Origin: Diadema setosum
Lineage: Eukaryota; Echinodermata; Echinoidea; Diadematoida; Diadematidae
Reading direction: 5' to 3'
Assembly (NCBI GenBank): GCA_033980235.1
Contig: CM067072.1
Span: 25,822,192 to 25,886,191, forward strand
DNA length: 64,000 nt
The notes under the pieces: model-generated
What the model saw: the letters and a program-made list of their open reading frames with translations, nothing else
What the model was told of the DNA's origin: nothing
Databases searched by the model: none
Position numbers and translations under genes: made by a program
Shown here: positions 1 to 12,636 of the stretch, in pieces
Position numbering within the stretch: the stretch's first letter is position 1
Layout of the letters: each line of letters starts with the position of its first letter

Positions 1-109
1 TGTCCGTCTATCTATCTATCTATCTATCTATCTCTCCGTTTCTATCCATCCATTTATATCCATCTATCTATCTACAAATCTATCTTCTATCTATCTATCT
101 ATCTATCTG

Positions 110-147
<38 letters not shown>

Positions 148-155
148 CGTGTATC
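1..155. repeat. (TATC)n tetranucleotide microsatellite
   Basis: Imperfect TATC/CATC tetranucleotide array running from the window edge to about 40 bp before the exon that starts at 194. It is pyrimidine-rich and so also lies over the region where the branch point and distal polypyrimidine tract of that exon's acceptor would be. The true left end is outside the window. Confidence 0.95.
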
Positions 156-193
156 CATCTATCTATCTTTCTATCCTTGACTTCTTTCTGCAG

Positions 194-256
194 CCTTTCA
201 TGTCACCAAGGTATCCCGGTGGACCCAGAGGGCCAGTTAGAATGCCAGGAAATCAG
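194..256 (+). CDS. SSBP3: SSBP2/3/4-family (Ssdp) exon, Pro/Gly-rich region
   Basis: Internal coding exon of 63 bp, 21 codons, phase 0 in and phase 0 out. It reads PFMSPRYPGGPRG followed by PVRMPGNQ. This closely follows the metazoan SSBP2/3/4 segment PFMSPRYAGGPRPPIRMGNQ, so family assignment is strong, though the paralogue cannot be decided and an invertebrate probably has a single orthologue. The acceptor is TTCTTTCTGCAG at 182-193 and the donor is CAG|GTATGT at 256/257, both near consensus. SSBP proteins are nuclear cofactors. Their N-terminal LUFS/LisH region, encoded upstream and outside this window, binds and stabilises LDB1/CLIM, while the Pro/Gly/Met-rich tail to which this exon belongs is the activation part. 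The exon is flanked by a TATC array upstream and an ATT array 75 bp downstream. The symbol is that of the best-known vertebrate homologue. Confidence 0.9.
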
Positions 257-330
257 GTATGTTGCCTCCTTTCGTCTCTTCGACTAATTTTCATCATTGT
301 TATATGTATTTTTATAATTTATGATTTTTT

Positions 331-471
<141 letters not shown>

Positions 472-636
472 CACTAACATTATTGTTATTATTATTATTA
501 TCACTAACACTATTATTATCATTTTATATATTTATTTTTTTTTTTTGTGAAGGTATTTTCTCTCTCTTGTTTCTTATGACATATTTCTAGCATGTATGTA
601 TATGCACACAAGGGAAACCTGCAAGTTTTTATATTC

Positions 637-929
637 ATGAAAGACCCGGTAGCTTTGGGAAACATGGATGGTTTGATTGAATCAATCTTTTAATACTGAC
701 CACCAGGGTACATTCTAAAACCACAAACAGTGCCCACCAGAGAATATATGCCTCGAAGTGTACACTCATTGGTAGTGGTCAATTCCAGTCAAGATTTTTT
801 GGCTGTGTGTATACTCACATAGAGATCAGTGATAGAACTATGCACAAATTGCTATGGGTATTCTCAAATATATTCGTGCTGGACCAGGCTTCCTACCCCA
901 TGGTATCCCCATGCTACTGTATCTTTAAA
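637..929. mobile_element. MITE family 1, copy 1
   Basis: About 290-bp repeat clearly homologous to 46414-46696. Shared blocks include GAATATATGCCTCGAAGTGTAC against GAATATGTGCATCGAAGTGTAC and the central GGCTGTGTGTATAC. The ends are short terminal inverted repeats: GAAAGACCCGGTAGC at the left, and a right end whose reverse complement is TTTAAAGATACAGTAG. No coding capacity. It keeps only about 3 CpG where the other copy has about 19. Confidence 0.8.
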
Positions 930-1920
930 AGGCAAGAAAGAAAACATGTCTTGTGATATGTCCCAGGAAGAGTGATATAAGTCGAATGATGTAAGAATAT
1001 AAATTGAAGTGCTTCTGATCTCCTGCAAAGTCAATGAATGAAAATTAAATACACACACATCTCTAACTCTGCCCATATATCCATATGCATACAGTTATAC
1101 CTTTATGTATGTATGTCTGAATGTATGTATGTATGTACAAATGTGTATTTATGAATGGATGGATCTAATATACATACATATAATTTATTTTTTTTTTATT
1201 GTATTTATGTCTCTATAGTTTGTGTGACGCTATAATGTACATCCTCTGGCTGTTATATATGGGATGGTGGTGATGTTGATGGTTGCGTGTATGTGCATAT
1301 TTTCATGTTTATGTGTGTGTGTGTGTGTGTGTGTGGTTTCTATGTGATATCAGCAATGAAAGGATGAAACCACAAATCAGTGTTACTCAGCAGGTACAGA
1401 TTACACTATGTAGTTGCGTGATCATTATTCACTTTACATTCTTCTTTTTGTTGTCGTTGTTGTTGGTAGGTCTCGCATGTGAAAATGGTTGGCATACAAA
1501 TATGGGCCGGGGGGGGGGGGGGGGGGGGGGGGAACGAGTCACTTGTATGCTCAGCACTGTGGTTAAATAAAGTGATATGGCACAGCAGATAATGGTTGGA
1601 TTTGCAAGAAGGATATGCACATTGAGAATACACCGAAGAAATCAGGTTAGGTATATATGATATATTAGTGGATATGTAAAAGAAAGGAGGAGAGATACAG
1701 AAATTGGCACAGTGAAATCCAAAGAAAATGAAAAGCTGAATTAATGCAGCCAAAAATGAAAAAGAAAAAGAGAAGAAGATGGCAGATAGGTAGAGAAGTA
1801 GGGAAAAGGAGATTGACACAGATAGAGAGAGAGAGAGGAAAAAAAAAGGGGGGGGGGGTTGTCGAAGGAGAGAATGTTAGAAGATTGACAAGGAGAAAGG
1901 AACTATGGAGATGTTTGCCG
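930..1920. other. Intronic sequence with simple repeats
   Basis: No gene seen. It contains TGTA/TATG-rich sequence at 1085-1180, a (TG)n run at about 1311-1335, a run of about 25 G at 1508-1532, and a purine-rich tract at about 1680-1860 ending in a second G run. Open frames on both strands across the G run (poly-Gly or poly-Pro) are by-products. Confidence 0.7.
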
Positions 1921-2170
1921 AGGCTCGACACTAACTTTTCTCTCTGGAAGCCCATTTGGGCCACTAAAATCTCTAAATCTGAAATTTTGGTGGCCCAAAA
2001 ACGTAACGCAACGTAGTTACCCAAAATGAATGGAAACATGACACTCCATTTTTAATTGTGGATGCCCAATCGGGCTTCCAAAAGATAGCCTTTTTTGAAA
2101 AAAAATTGGTGGCGCGACATCAATTTTTTAGTGGCCCAGGTCACCACTAATGTTTAGCCCTGTGCCACAC
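1921..2170. repeat. Interspersed repeat family 2, copy 1
   Basis: About 250-bp repeat that aligns with 7091-7342. Shared landmarks in order are a TCTCTGG-type start, GGGCCACTAAAATCT, GGCCCAAAAA, CCAAAAGATA, and the end CCACTAATGTTTAGCCCTG (CACTGCTAATGTTAAACCCTGG in the other copy). GGGCCACTAAAA is present in both orientations near the two ends, suggesting a degenerate terminal-inverted-repeat DNA element. Confidence 0.75.
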
Positions 2171-4146
2171 CATCTCTAAAGAGAATCTTTACAGGTGTCA
2201 CTGCATCTGCAGTGTTGATACATTTTACCACTTTTGCGCAACATTGAACAGAAATGAAATGTACGTCATATGGCACAGAAAAGGCATTTTCGCAATTATC
2301 TTGTTTAAAAAAAGGTAGTAGTCGTGTTGGCATCTAGAGTCAGGAGCCCCTTGTCAGTGAAACAGCAAAGAAATTGGTAGGCCCTCACCGGAAAGCGAGT
2401 GCTGTCGTCTTTCTAGAATGTGATTTTTTGCCTTAGAAAATGAGACAAGAATTTCATTAACTTCTCACCTTATGAGGGAGACTTCTGTCCGTTCTGCCAT
2501 GTGGGCTGTAAACTGTGTGTCTGGGGACTGTAGGAAAAACAAAATGTGAAAGAAAGAAGAAAAGTGTGTTGTCATGACGATGAAGAGCATGCAGGCACAT
2601 TAGAGTGTCACCTGGTCACTGTTTAAAAGCAGTACTGTAGCTGTAGATCCGTACTTCTGTAGGTATTGCTGTAAATGTTAAAATATGTGCTAGACTGGCA
2701 ATGTGCAAAGGAAAAGAAAGATAATACAAAAAGACAGGAAAATAACTTCCGATTTCAAAATGTGCAGAAAAAAATACTGATTGGCAGTTTAGGAAATGAA
2801 GTAAATGTGCTTTGGAATACTGGAATCGTAAATTGTTATATGTTATTTTCTTTTTAAAGTCATAAATGTGTTGGAGGTCAGTGGTTCATGACCACAGTGT
2901 TTTTGTTTCACTGTTTTTCTTTTGTTCGTCTGATCCGTCCAATTGTTGTGTAATGTTTTTCTCTGCCTTGTTTGCAACTGAAGAAAGAGAGATGTAGTTT
3001 CAGAAATTTGTCCTACCGGTAAAAACAAAGCAAGACAAAACAGTCAGCAGGGTTTTCTCCTTCAGGGGTGTACTCTGGCCCAGAAAAATCCTCATACCTA
3101 TCTTCCCCTCTCAAGAACCGACATGACAATGTCTGAAGTAATTCTTTGTTACCTGCGTTATTAACCACAATACAAGGACACCTTCCTCCTCCACAGAGAT
3201 AAAAGAAACAAGGGCTAGTGAAATGCGTCATATGAAATATGTCATCACAGACGTGGCTTCTTTTCCTTCCGTCAGAGCCTTAATGACTGTCGCATCTCCA
3301 CAGAAAAGTTTTATTGGATAGTGTGATGTTGGAGCTGACCTCTTCTAGGTCGGTTCCTTCAGTTTCATTGGTCAACTTTACCAGGAAATGAACAAAGCCA
3401 CAGACGTATTTGGATGCTTGAACAGACTTGAAGCAAGTTTGATTGAAGTTGTCCTACGAGCAGCTCACAAACGAGTACAGGTACGACTGCATGCAAGCGG
3501 ATCACATCTATTGTGTTTTGCTCTGTACCCAATGAATGTTAATCACAAAACCTCACGAGATGAGGGGGGTCACTAACGACAAAAACTTTGTTTCGGGAGC
3601 AGCCGAAGCTCTCGCATTCAGAAAGGCAGCCTTTACCAATCACACACACGCTGTCACGTCTCTGTGCATTGTCAAGTTCTGAGTATTTTTGCAGAAACGC
3701 ACTATCTAATGAACATAGTGAAGGGGTGACTCCTCACGTTTTCACATGCTGTATAGAATCATGTATGATTTTGTGCGTTTGTCAACCCAAGTCTGTGCTT
3801 TGTCACTTCTTTGGGTTATTTTCTTCTCAATTACCATTCACATTCATGTTATGAACATCTGGGTCAAGTACCATCATTTGTATGGACTGATTTTACTTCA
3901 GCAAAATATTTGGACACGTATATCAACACTCGTAGACCTAATTATAGCTTGTTTCTCCGAAAAGAATGCAAAATATGATGACATGAGTGAATATTGTAAG
4001 TCTGTAAATGCAACATACATGTTCAGATGCTCTGACGAGAATTGAAAAAGGAGAGGGGTGATAGAATATTAGCCTAGCAGTTTCATAAGAGCTGGTTAGT
4101 GGCAGTTGGGAAAGGTGATTTTCGATTCGAAGTCCTCTTCATTGGC
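2171..4146. other. Intronic sequence, no feature recognised
   Basis: AT-rich, mostly unique-looking sequence. Open frames reach at most 99 codons, overlap on both strands and match no family I know. No repeats, RNA genes or splice-site pairs were noticed. Confidence 0.5.
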
Positions 4147-4267
4147 AAGCTGTTAGCATTTTTGCAAACTTAGCACACTTGTATTCTTCTATGCTGATCT
4201 ACAAAACAAGCTGGTAGCATTTTCGCAAACTTAGCACACCTATATTCTTCTGTGCTGATCTACAAAA
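4147..4267. repeat. Tandem duplication, 2 x ~61 bp
   Basis: Two adjacent copies of a 61-bp unit, 4147-4207 and 4208-4267. Each runs from AAGCTGKTAGCATTTTYGC through AACTTAGCACAC to GCTGATCTACAAAA, with only a handful of substitutions. The high identity points to a fairly recent duplication. Confidence 0.92.
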
Positions 4268-5266
4268 TGTGTGAACTTTTTAAGTGAGAACATGTGCTGT
4301 CTGGCCTCAGGGGACCCAATTTTGTTCTTGCTTTTTCTTGATTTGTTTTGAAGAGGTGCCCCACCCCCTCTGAACTTGAAGAATTGGAGTTCAGCGAATG
4401 GATTTACTTATCTGTACGAAACTCACCAAACCCTATATATCTTTAATCTACAATTGTTTTTGTTTGTTTGTTTTTTTTTGTCCAAGACATCATACATATC
4501 AGAAACTTATTAGTAGTTAAGTTATTGTCACTAGAGGGCAGTATTCTCACAAATGCAGTGGTAGGGGGTTGTCCATTGATCATGAAAGTGGCTGTAATGA
4601 ATGGGTCCCTTGGGAACATATTGGTCAATCTTTGTTGGCTTTACTGTTGCTGGTATTGTACTTGTTGTTTTTATGATTGATTATGGTTATGATTATGATT
4701 ATGATTATTATTTTATTTCTATTATTATCATTATCAGCAGCTTCTGTTATTCTATTGGTATTGTATGGAGATAAGTGTGCAACTCATTCATCCTTTTACG
4801 CTGTAGTGTATGTACACCTACATTTCTCTATGGCTGTCACTATCAACATATGTCTTTTTTTTTTTTTAATGTTTGCTCTCTTAGACTATTTTCTCTCTCT
4901 CTCTTTTTTTTTTTTTTTTTTTGCCATGTCGGGGCGAGGGGGGGGGGGGTGGCAGGATGCAAGCAGCCAATTTTTCTTGTGATTCTATCTCCTTTCTCTT
5001 GTTTGAGTGTATAGAAAGCATTCCCAATAAAGGACTGTATACTCTTCCAAGTTTCATCTGTTATGTAGTTGTTCTTATGCTGCTGAAAGGATTTAAGTGA
5101 TTTGAGCTGTGCCTGACTGTGTATGAATGCCAATTCAACATCATGCAGTATATAAAAAAAAGATGTGTTATTACTTTATATCTATTCATGCCTTAAATCT
5201 AGTCAGCTACATAAAAAGAATAAGGGAAAAAAGAAAAAGAAAAGAAGGTTTGGTCGTAGAGCTATA
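4268..5266. other. Intronic sequence with homopolymer runs
   Basis: No gene seen. It contains a short GATTAT-type repeat (4677-4715), a T run (about 4901-4922) and a G run (about 4938-4950). The remainder is AT-rich and unremarkable. Confidence 0.6.
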
Positions 5267-5452
5267 CAGTGCACTCCCGTTATAACGAACATGGTTATAA
5301 CGAAATACCTGTTACAACGAAGTTAAAATTCAGGTCGCAACATTATCCACTCTATGTATTTTTATTGTTTATTTGTTTGGTTATGACGAAATTTCGATAT
5401 AATAAAAGAAAACTGCTGGTCACGAAGACTTCGTTATAACAGGAGTCTACTG
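5267..5452. mobile_element. pogo/Tigger-like MITE (family 3B), copy 1
   Basis: 186-bp element flanked by TA on both sides (5265-5266 and 5453-5454). Its terminal inverted repeats are CAGTGCACTCCCGTTATAAC at the left and, reverse complemented, CAGTAGACTCCTGTTATAAC at the right, extending about 24 bp with few mismatches. CAGT termini with TTATAACGAA and a TA target are typical of pogo/Tigger-type Tc1-mariner elements. There is no transposase, so it is non-autonomous. A related copy in the opposite orientation lies at 48127-48299. Confidence 0.9.
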
Positions 5453-5831
5453 TATGTTAATTGCCCTTGTTTTGCATGACAGACAAGTTAGGTTTATGTA
5501 TATGACACATGTTAATGTATGTCAGGTGATAACTTGATATGATTTATGATAATGATGATGATGAATTGTAATCTAATCAAAGACACAAAAGAACAACATC
5601 TTGATGGCATCATTCATTACACCTGACAACCAGAATCGACGTCATATTGTTTTATATGCATGACAATGAAATATTTTATGCTCGATTGATAAATGCTTCA
5701 TTCTTGATAGTGAACTACTCAATACCTTAGGCAAGTTGACAGATTGTTTTAACAGTAGTGTGCATTGAGTAAGAGGAAGCAATATGAGTGTATTTAGGCA
5801 TTGTCCTTGAATTTTCAGTTTTTATCGTCTC

Positions 5832-5889
<58 letters not shown>

Positions 5890-7090
5890 ATCTGTGTATT
5901 TGCATGTTTGTGTGTGTGTTTTATAAAGTGAAAGTGCCGTGATTTGATAAGTTTAGAAATCCTCGTAGTCCATTGACAAGATGCAGTGAATTTGGTGTGG
6001 CATTGTTTAAAGTATCTGAGAATTTGTCTGATGAAGTTCCAACGTTCCGATCATCCATTGCTTGCTAACTGTGTTTATTTACAACATCAATGTTGTATGG
6101 GATTTCACTGTCATATTTGCATTGATTTTTTTTTTTGTTATTGAGAAAAACAAGAATAAGACAAGCAAACAGACAAAGATTTACACTTAAATGAGGCACC
6201 ATGTTTATCATAGGAGTCAACTGGAAGATTCTAAACATTTACAAAACAACAACTAAACAAATACCCCTCTCCAGTTTACAAAACAATTCTTTTCTTGCAA
6301 GAAGTAGTGCAATTCATGGGATTTTTTTGTTGTTTTTATATATAAACAATAGATAATTCAGTCTGAAAATAATGTGGAACTCTAAATATCTCTATGAGCA
6401 AATTCATGGAAAGTTGATGGGTCTGTTTTAATGTTTGTTTAAATGTTATCATTATTATTATCCCTATAATATTATTTTTTTTAATTTTTTTTTTGCCTAT
6501 GTGGACTTGTAGTTACATTGAAACATTTAAGAAATATGTACTTCAAGATTTATGACATGATATCTATTGATTTGGACTTTATTACTTAGTATGATTGTGT
6601 TGAGAATGCTAAAGTTTATGAGTACCTAAGATAGATGTATAACTGCAAGACTTTCCTTGAATACAAGATTGCTCTAAAAACAAACTGTCCACATCTTTGA
6701 TATGGTTTTACAAATTTATATACCACCTTGAAGTCAGTCTGTTCCTCATTCTTATTCGCCTGGTTAGCTTTAGAATGAAATTCTGTACCCAGCCACTGTA
6801 TTTTTCTTGATATTATTTTCACAAATTTTACAAGTCGACGGCTGTTCACAATTTTAGCTGTGTCGACTGATGTATGTATGTGAAATCAAACACATTCGAA
6901 AATTCTGCCCATTGTAATGCGAATGTTCTCTACTGTCTCTGAGAATATGGATTGCTAACTTTCTTTCTTAAGAGGGATGATAATTTTCTCTCCAGCAATG
7001 AGTGTCTCAATCGCAGATTCAACCACTTGCAAAACTGTCTTAAATGTCCAAGTTTGGCAAATTACATAGTATATAATGCAATGTATATGC
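5453..7090. other. Intronic sequence with (TG)n array
   Basis: Contains a (TG)n microsatellite of about 27 units at 5835-5888. Otherwise AT-rich sequence without recognised genes, repeats or motifs. Confidence 0.6.
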
Positions 7091-7342
7091 ATGGCTGGGT
7101 ACTATCTTTCTTCTCTGGGCCACTAAAATCTGTGAATTTGACATTTTGATAGCCCAAAAAAGAAATGTAGTAGTCTGAAATAAAATAGATATAAAGTTAG
7201 TTTGAATTTTAGCTGCCCAAATGGGCCGCCAAAAGATAACAATTTTGGAAGTTTGGTAGCCTGATATTTTTTTTTTTTTTTTTTTTTTTGTTGAATGGCC
7301 CTGGGCCACCAGGCCACTGCTAATGTTAAACCCTGGCATACG
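7091..7342. repeat. Interspersed repeat family 2, copy 2
   Basis: Second copy of the element at 1921-2170, in the same orientation about 5 kb away. It carries GGGCCACTAAAATCTGTGAA near the start and CTGCTAATGTTAAACCCTGG at the end. A run of about 23 T at 7266-7289 replaces shorter T/A-rich sequence of the first copy. Confidence 0.75.
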
Positions 7343-8158
7343 TCATTCAGTTAATCTGCAGACTGGAAATAATTTCAACCCGAAACCTCAGTGTGCTTTG
7401 AATCTTGGGAAGGCTGGGGATGATGAACAGGCCTTTTTCACAGAAACCTGCACTGCTTTCTTTTGTGCTGAGCAAAACATTCTAGAATTGAACCAATGAT
7501 AGTCCATGTGTACAGGGTGCAGGCAGTGGCATGCTGCCCTCTTGTGACAGAATCTGGCCAGTATGAGGCAGGCAGTGGCCTGCTGCATAATAGGTGTGTT
7601 ATTCTTGCAAGTGCGTGTTTAGACGAGAAATATTACCTGCAATTTCTAGGAAAAAACTAGCCTTTACTACGTAGCAAAACCACGAAGGTAGAGATGAGAC
7701 TGGATGTCTTTCCCTACTTACAAGAGACATAGTATATAGAGAAAAGGTTGTCCACCCACATTGTATCATCTGCTTGCCCCCTAGGAATTGTACTGTATCA
7801 TGGGATTGTGTGGAAGACCTTAGCACTTCAACAATTAATTTCTCTATTAAGTTGTCATTTTCTTGTAAATACTTATGGTCTTCCCATTATTTATTAATAG
7901 TCTAGTTTTGGAGAAAGGGGGGGGGGGACTGGGAGAAGATGTAAAAGTATAGAATATATTACTGGTATACCTTTTGTAGATGACCTATTGGAGTGGTATT
8001 ATGGGATGCATCATAGGTTGCAAGATTTTTCTTTTTTTTTGAGGGGAGGGGGTGATGGATGGTCTGTTATTAACCCTTTCTGTGACAGGAACTTTGGATG
8101 GGATGCACCATGCTATAGGGTTTTCTGTGCCGACAGGCACTCAAACCACATAAAGGGT
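7343..8158. other. Intronic sequence; possible tiny TTAACCC-ended repeat at 8070-8160
   Basis: No gene seen. A G run lies at 7918-7928. At 8029-8053 a T run passes into a G-rich run. The segment 8070-8160 starts TTAACCCTTTCTGTG and ends with the reverse complement of TAACCCTTTATGTG, so it may be a 91-bp inverted-repeat remnant of the piggyBac-like type, but its right TTAA is imperfect. Confidence 0.4.
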
Positions 8159-8369
8159 TACAGTAAACGACATATATTTCATGAGGTTTTTGTTTTCGCG
8201 AATTTTGAGAGTAGGGTGCTAATTGCACATTTAAAAACATGCAAAAATATATAATCTGATCCTGACATGGATGTAATGGGACCTGCAGGCATATATTTGT
8301 CTGTACAGTACTGTTCTCCATGATTGTGATTTAACCAATTAGACATGCGAAATATATGGCATATACAGT
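8159..8369. mobile_element. MITE family 4, copy 1
   Basis: About 210-bp element with terminal inverted repeats CAGTAAACGACATATATTTC at the left and, reverse complemented, CTGTATATGCCATATATTTC at the right. It aligns along its length with 61165-61448: shared CGAGGTTTTT/TGAGGTTTTT, GCGAATTTTG, GTGCTA, a TGACCTTGATATG-like block and GGTACTCTATG-like block. No coding capacity. Confidence 0.75.
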
Positions 8370-10417
8370 CAACCAAAAGAAATTTAAGTACATACCAGAG
8401 ATGAGAGTAGAGGAACGCCGTCGCATGGCTATGCCTGTTATATCTTGCATTTGAGGCAAAGCGACCCTGGACTGATTAAAACAAACCAAAGACAACAGCA
8501 CAAGGCATTTGAGGTTGATGTCATTCAGTTCAATCTGTGCATAGGCTGCATTGATTTTCATGTGATATAAAAATGCTAGAGCTGGATTTACGCCAGTGGG
8601 TTGCAGACAAGAGCAAATTAATACTCATTTTCATGATAGCTGAAAAGCAGTGCTCAACGACTAAAACAATACACTATACATACCATGAGGGCAAAGAGAA
8701 ATTCACCATTATTTATTTGAAAGCGTATGGATACCTAAACTGACACTTTAATACACTCTGTGGAGAAAACATTTTGGTGGTGCTTTCAAGATTTATTCTA
8801 GAACAATGCCATTAACTAATTTATCAAATGCTCTTACAACTGGTTACAAATATATAAGCATGGTCATTAAGATCGTCAAATCAATCATCTTTTCAAATCC
8901 TTCAACTTTCTGGTTGAGTTGCCATCTGTGAATTTTAAGTGATATACTCTCTGCTACCCTGGAATGGAGACTAATTTCATCTGGCAATGAGGCATTTTAT
9001 GAGGCATGATTTATTCTATATGCCTTTGAATTATGTGTGTAGAATGACATTAATTTCACACTATTGAAAAAGAAGATATATCTCCTTGATGTTTAGAATG
9101 CTAATGATCATATGTTGAAAAGTAGTGCCTACCGGTTTATTATTTTATTTCCCAACTAATGAATGTGCGTTAGATAAATCACTGCTATGGGCAATACCAA
9201 TAGGAAAACCAGCTATTACTTAATGTGAATATCAGAGCTTTGCAGTCTGTTTTTTATGGTTTATGGTTTATGGTTTTGGGTTTTTGTTTTTGTTTTTGTT
9301 TTTGTTTTGTTTTTTTGTTTTTGTTTTGTTTTAGTTTTTTGTTTTGTTTTGTTTTGTTTTGTTTGTTTTTTTTTTGGGGGGGGGGAGGGGGGGGGGTTGC
9401 TACAGTATAGCGGAGATAAAACCTGCAACAGGTGATAGGGATACGGCCGATCAAAATGTCAGTCATTGATAGTCCGCTGCTGAGAGAGAGTTTGTATTCC
9501 AGGATGTGATACTGAGATATTATATATCACATGCCCAACTGATCCACTCATTAGAAAAAGAATGAGGCTGGGACAAGACTACCACAGTAAATTATGAAGA
9601 GAAAATGCAAACAAATTGACCCCCCCCCCAAAAAAAAAAAAAAAAAGCAAAGGAGAGGTGCTACTTAGACACAAGATTTACTTTAATAGAAGAGTATGAA
9701 AGTGCCATGTACACTGACTGCACTCATGCAATTGAAAGTACTTGTCGCTGTATAGATTTCAAGGAAATAGTCAAAGAAGTGCTTTGTTTTAGAATTCATG
9801 GATTCAGGTTCTTGATCGTCCTACTTACCTGACAGGACACGATAATGTCATGTTAATGATGAAAAAACAACTGAGAAGAGCACCCTGGTTTTTTAATCTT
9901 TAGTGAGGCGAAGTGGGGGGGGGGATAGTCGGTGTAGGATGATGGAAAGTGTAGGGCATGTCATTTTGTTGTTCTCTCAACTTCTACAAAACTGCAAATA
10001 GTGTATTCACTTGTGCTACCTTCCTATGCAGATGTTTAGCGATGAAACAGATGCCCATTAATTTTCAAGCACATCCCGTGAGATTTTGTGGAAAAGATCC
10101 AAGGGTTATTTTTCAAGCCCCTTGTCAGCTGAGCAAATTAATTGCATCAGCTGCAAAATATTGCTTTTATAGTCTCCCCGTAGATGCTATATTTGTCATG
10201 CGGAGATCCAAACGGTAAATGTTCACTGCTGACGTTTTAATTGCTTTTGACCAAGGCAGTCTCGACATTACGGTCACCCCTGGCTACAAGCATGAACCAT
10301 CAAAAACAGCATTGTACAATTTAAGATGTGTGTAGAGTTTTAGACAATCACAAGAGGATGATGATAGAACAAATGATAGGCTAGAAGGAGAAGGAACAAA
10401 GAGAAACTAGTGATAGA
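8370..10417. other. Intronic sequence with (TTTTG)n and homopolymers
   Basis: A (TTTTTG/TTTTG)n array at about 9250-9375 passes directly into a G-rich run (9376-9397). A C run followed by an A run lies at 9620-9646, and a G run at 9915-9923. Elsewhere no gene or repeat is recognised. Confidence 0.65.
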
Positions 10418-10700
10418 TTAAAGGGATAGTATAGTTTGGTTGAGATGGGCTTCAGTTTTTTTTTTAATATAATGAGAAACTACTTATAAAGTATGAAGGA
10501 GCATATAATTCTAAGGAATTCTAAGTGTTTTTTTTTTTCCATGAAAATCACTTTTGAAATGGCAGAGATATCCAGAAACAAAGTGATCCTAATAAAAGAT
10601 GGGTTCCACCTTATATTAGGACCATTATGTTTTTTTTTCAGCCGTTTCAAAACCGATTTTCATGTAATAAACTTTTATTTCCTTTGTAGTGATACTTTAA
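10418..10700. mobile_element. TTAA-flanked palindromic MITE (family 5), copy 1
   Basis: 283-bp element bounded by TTAA at 10418-10421 and 10697-10700. It starts TTAAAGGGATAGTATAGTTT and ends with the reverse complement of TTAAAGTATCACT. It is internally self-complementary: TTTTGAAATGGCAGAGATAT near the middle is answered by a CAGCCGTTTCAAAACCGATT stretch. It is homologous to 51596-51986, which shares the GAAATGGC-GAGATAT and AAAATCG/ACTTTTGAAATGG blocks. Confidence 0.85.
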
Positions 10701-12475
10701 CACTGGCCCAAGAAATAAGATGCATTCATCGATGGGTAACATAAAAACTTACTGTGGATTCCATGGCATCTACAAGAAGAAAATCCAGGGAATGTATTTT
10801 GATCCTGAGCCATTCAGAGTGGCAGTTTGAGCTGAAGTTTGAGCTGGTACGCTCTTCCATAACCAATGCCAAATGCAAAGAGAGATTTCTTGGAAAGTAA
10901 GAAGAATTTTCAGTTGCCTGCAAATATTTATGGTACAACCTAGCATATGTGCATGTTTTGGGGTTATGACGATGAATGAAGCATCATTTCGTCCAGACTT
11001 CCGTTCGGGCAGAGATTGAAAAATTGAGGTTGACTGTGTGTCTTCCCCTCACGGGCGATATTTCATCAAATGAAGCCCAGCAGCCTTCACATTACGTACA
11101 TGGTCAATAGACGTTTAATCACGAACGAGAGCCAAATGTGGCGTGACAGATGTTTAGGACTGATGCCTGGTGAAAGTTATTGGCCCTGCTTTTTTTTCCC
11201 CTTTTATCATCCTTTAGCCGTGCATGTATGCACATTGGACCACATCGTTGCAATATTGATCACAACCGTGGCATATCCAAAGTGCTTCTGACAGCAGATT
11301 TTGATTGGAATGAGTCGCCTTTTCAGATATGATTAAAAAGAGACCAATGGGGGGGGGGGGGGACCAACAACAAGGGACATGATTTCATCATACAGCCACT
11401 GTGTCAGGTGCACACAGGGTGGAAATGAAATTGGTTATTGATGTTGAATAGAGCAATGTTATTATTTCTCAAGATGTGTGCTTAGTTAGTGTAGATGTGC
11501 AGAAGAATCTTCGCCCAAAATATCTGCCAATATTTCATAACTCGTTGCATATCATGTCCAAGAGAAGCACTGTTTTCACATGAAATCTATGTCAAGATGG
11601 CAATGCTGTTGTGAATAGGTACAGACATCAATATTATTCTCACTCTCCTTTTGTAGGAGCTTGAATATAAATGAATCAAATCCTAAACAAATCAGAGCGA
11701 ATGACACTAGATTTGGAATAACAGCTACAGGTTTTATTTCCCTCCCACTACAGTACCAGTATTAAGTGCTTGTATCAGCTTTCAAGCGAATGGGAAAGGT
11801 GTTGGGAAGTTGTAAAACAGAACAGAGGAAAAGAAGTAAATTAAAATTAGGTGACAGTTGGTGAGACAATGAATGCAAAATTTCATATCATGAATCAAGT
11901 GTCAAGATAGACCAAGAAATGTTCAATATTCCTAAGCCATGCCTTTACATACAAATCGAGAGAAGGATCTTACAAAGGTTTGGATTTTCTGTGTCTCAGT
12001 CCCAGCATGATAGAATTAAAGTATGCCGTGCACATAATACCATGAAGGAAAATAGCAGCAATATCAATTTTACATTAAACTTAGTTTCTGTGATTCATCT
12101 GTATCACTTGGAATATAGAATGTTTAATACACACCTTCACTGTATATTATTCTGATATTCCTTTATGCATATGGTAATTTGGGTTAGAATTTAGAAAGGA
12201 GATGGTTTATTTGATTTTGCTTCATTGATACCGGTCCAAAGAAATTATGATTTATGGAACATTTTGCAATTCCCCTGAGACATCCGGAGTGATCATCTCC
12301 CTCAAAATACTGGTGCATTACTGAAAAGTAGACTGGAAGCAAGTACTTTGATATGTATTGTAAAAATGAATATGTGCAGATAACAGAATGATGAGCAGAG
12401 AAACTACTGGCGGTCAGCTTGTAGAAATATGAGGGAATAATACTCCAGATGTTTATCATACCAAATTAACAAGTG
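10701..12475. other. Intronic sequence, no feature recognised
   Basis: Unique-looking AT-rich sequence. The only simple features are a T run at about 11190 and a G run at 11349-11362. The open frames are short and unrecognisable. Confidence 0.5.
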
Positions 12476-12636
12476 CAGTTTTACTACTAAGCACAGTGAA
12501 TCTAGTAGTCTTATCAGTGATCCTTACTCGTCCTCACTTCTCACAAGACCCACTTCTAGTTAAATCAGGCAGATTTTACTCTTGAGTGCAGTGAATCCAG
12601 TATTCTTATCAGTGATCCCTGTTCTGTCCTGTCTTC
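12476..12636. repeat. Diverged tandem duplication, ~94-bp period
   Basis: Two related segments at about 12476-12541 and 12570-12636. Both contain a TTTTACT-type start, GCACAGTGAATCTAG or GCAGTGAATCCAG, then CTTATCAGTGATCC, then a TCCT-rich end. About 80% alike by eye. Confidence 0.7.

Noticed and set aside
1406..1819. 137-codon minus frame
   Set aside because: Pro/Ser/Phe-rich translation of the G run and purine tract; no domain and no splice context.
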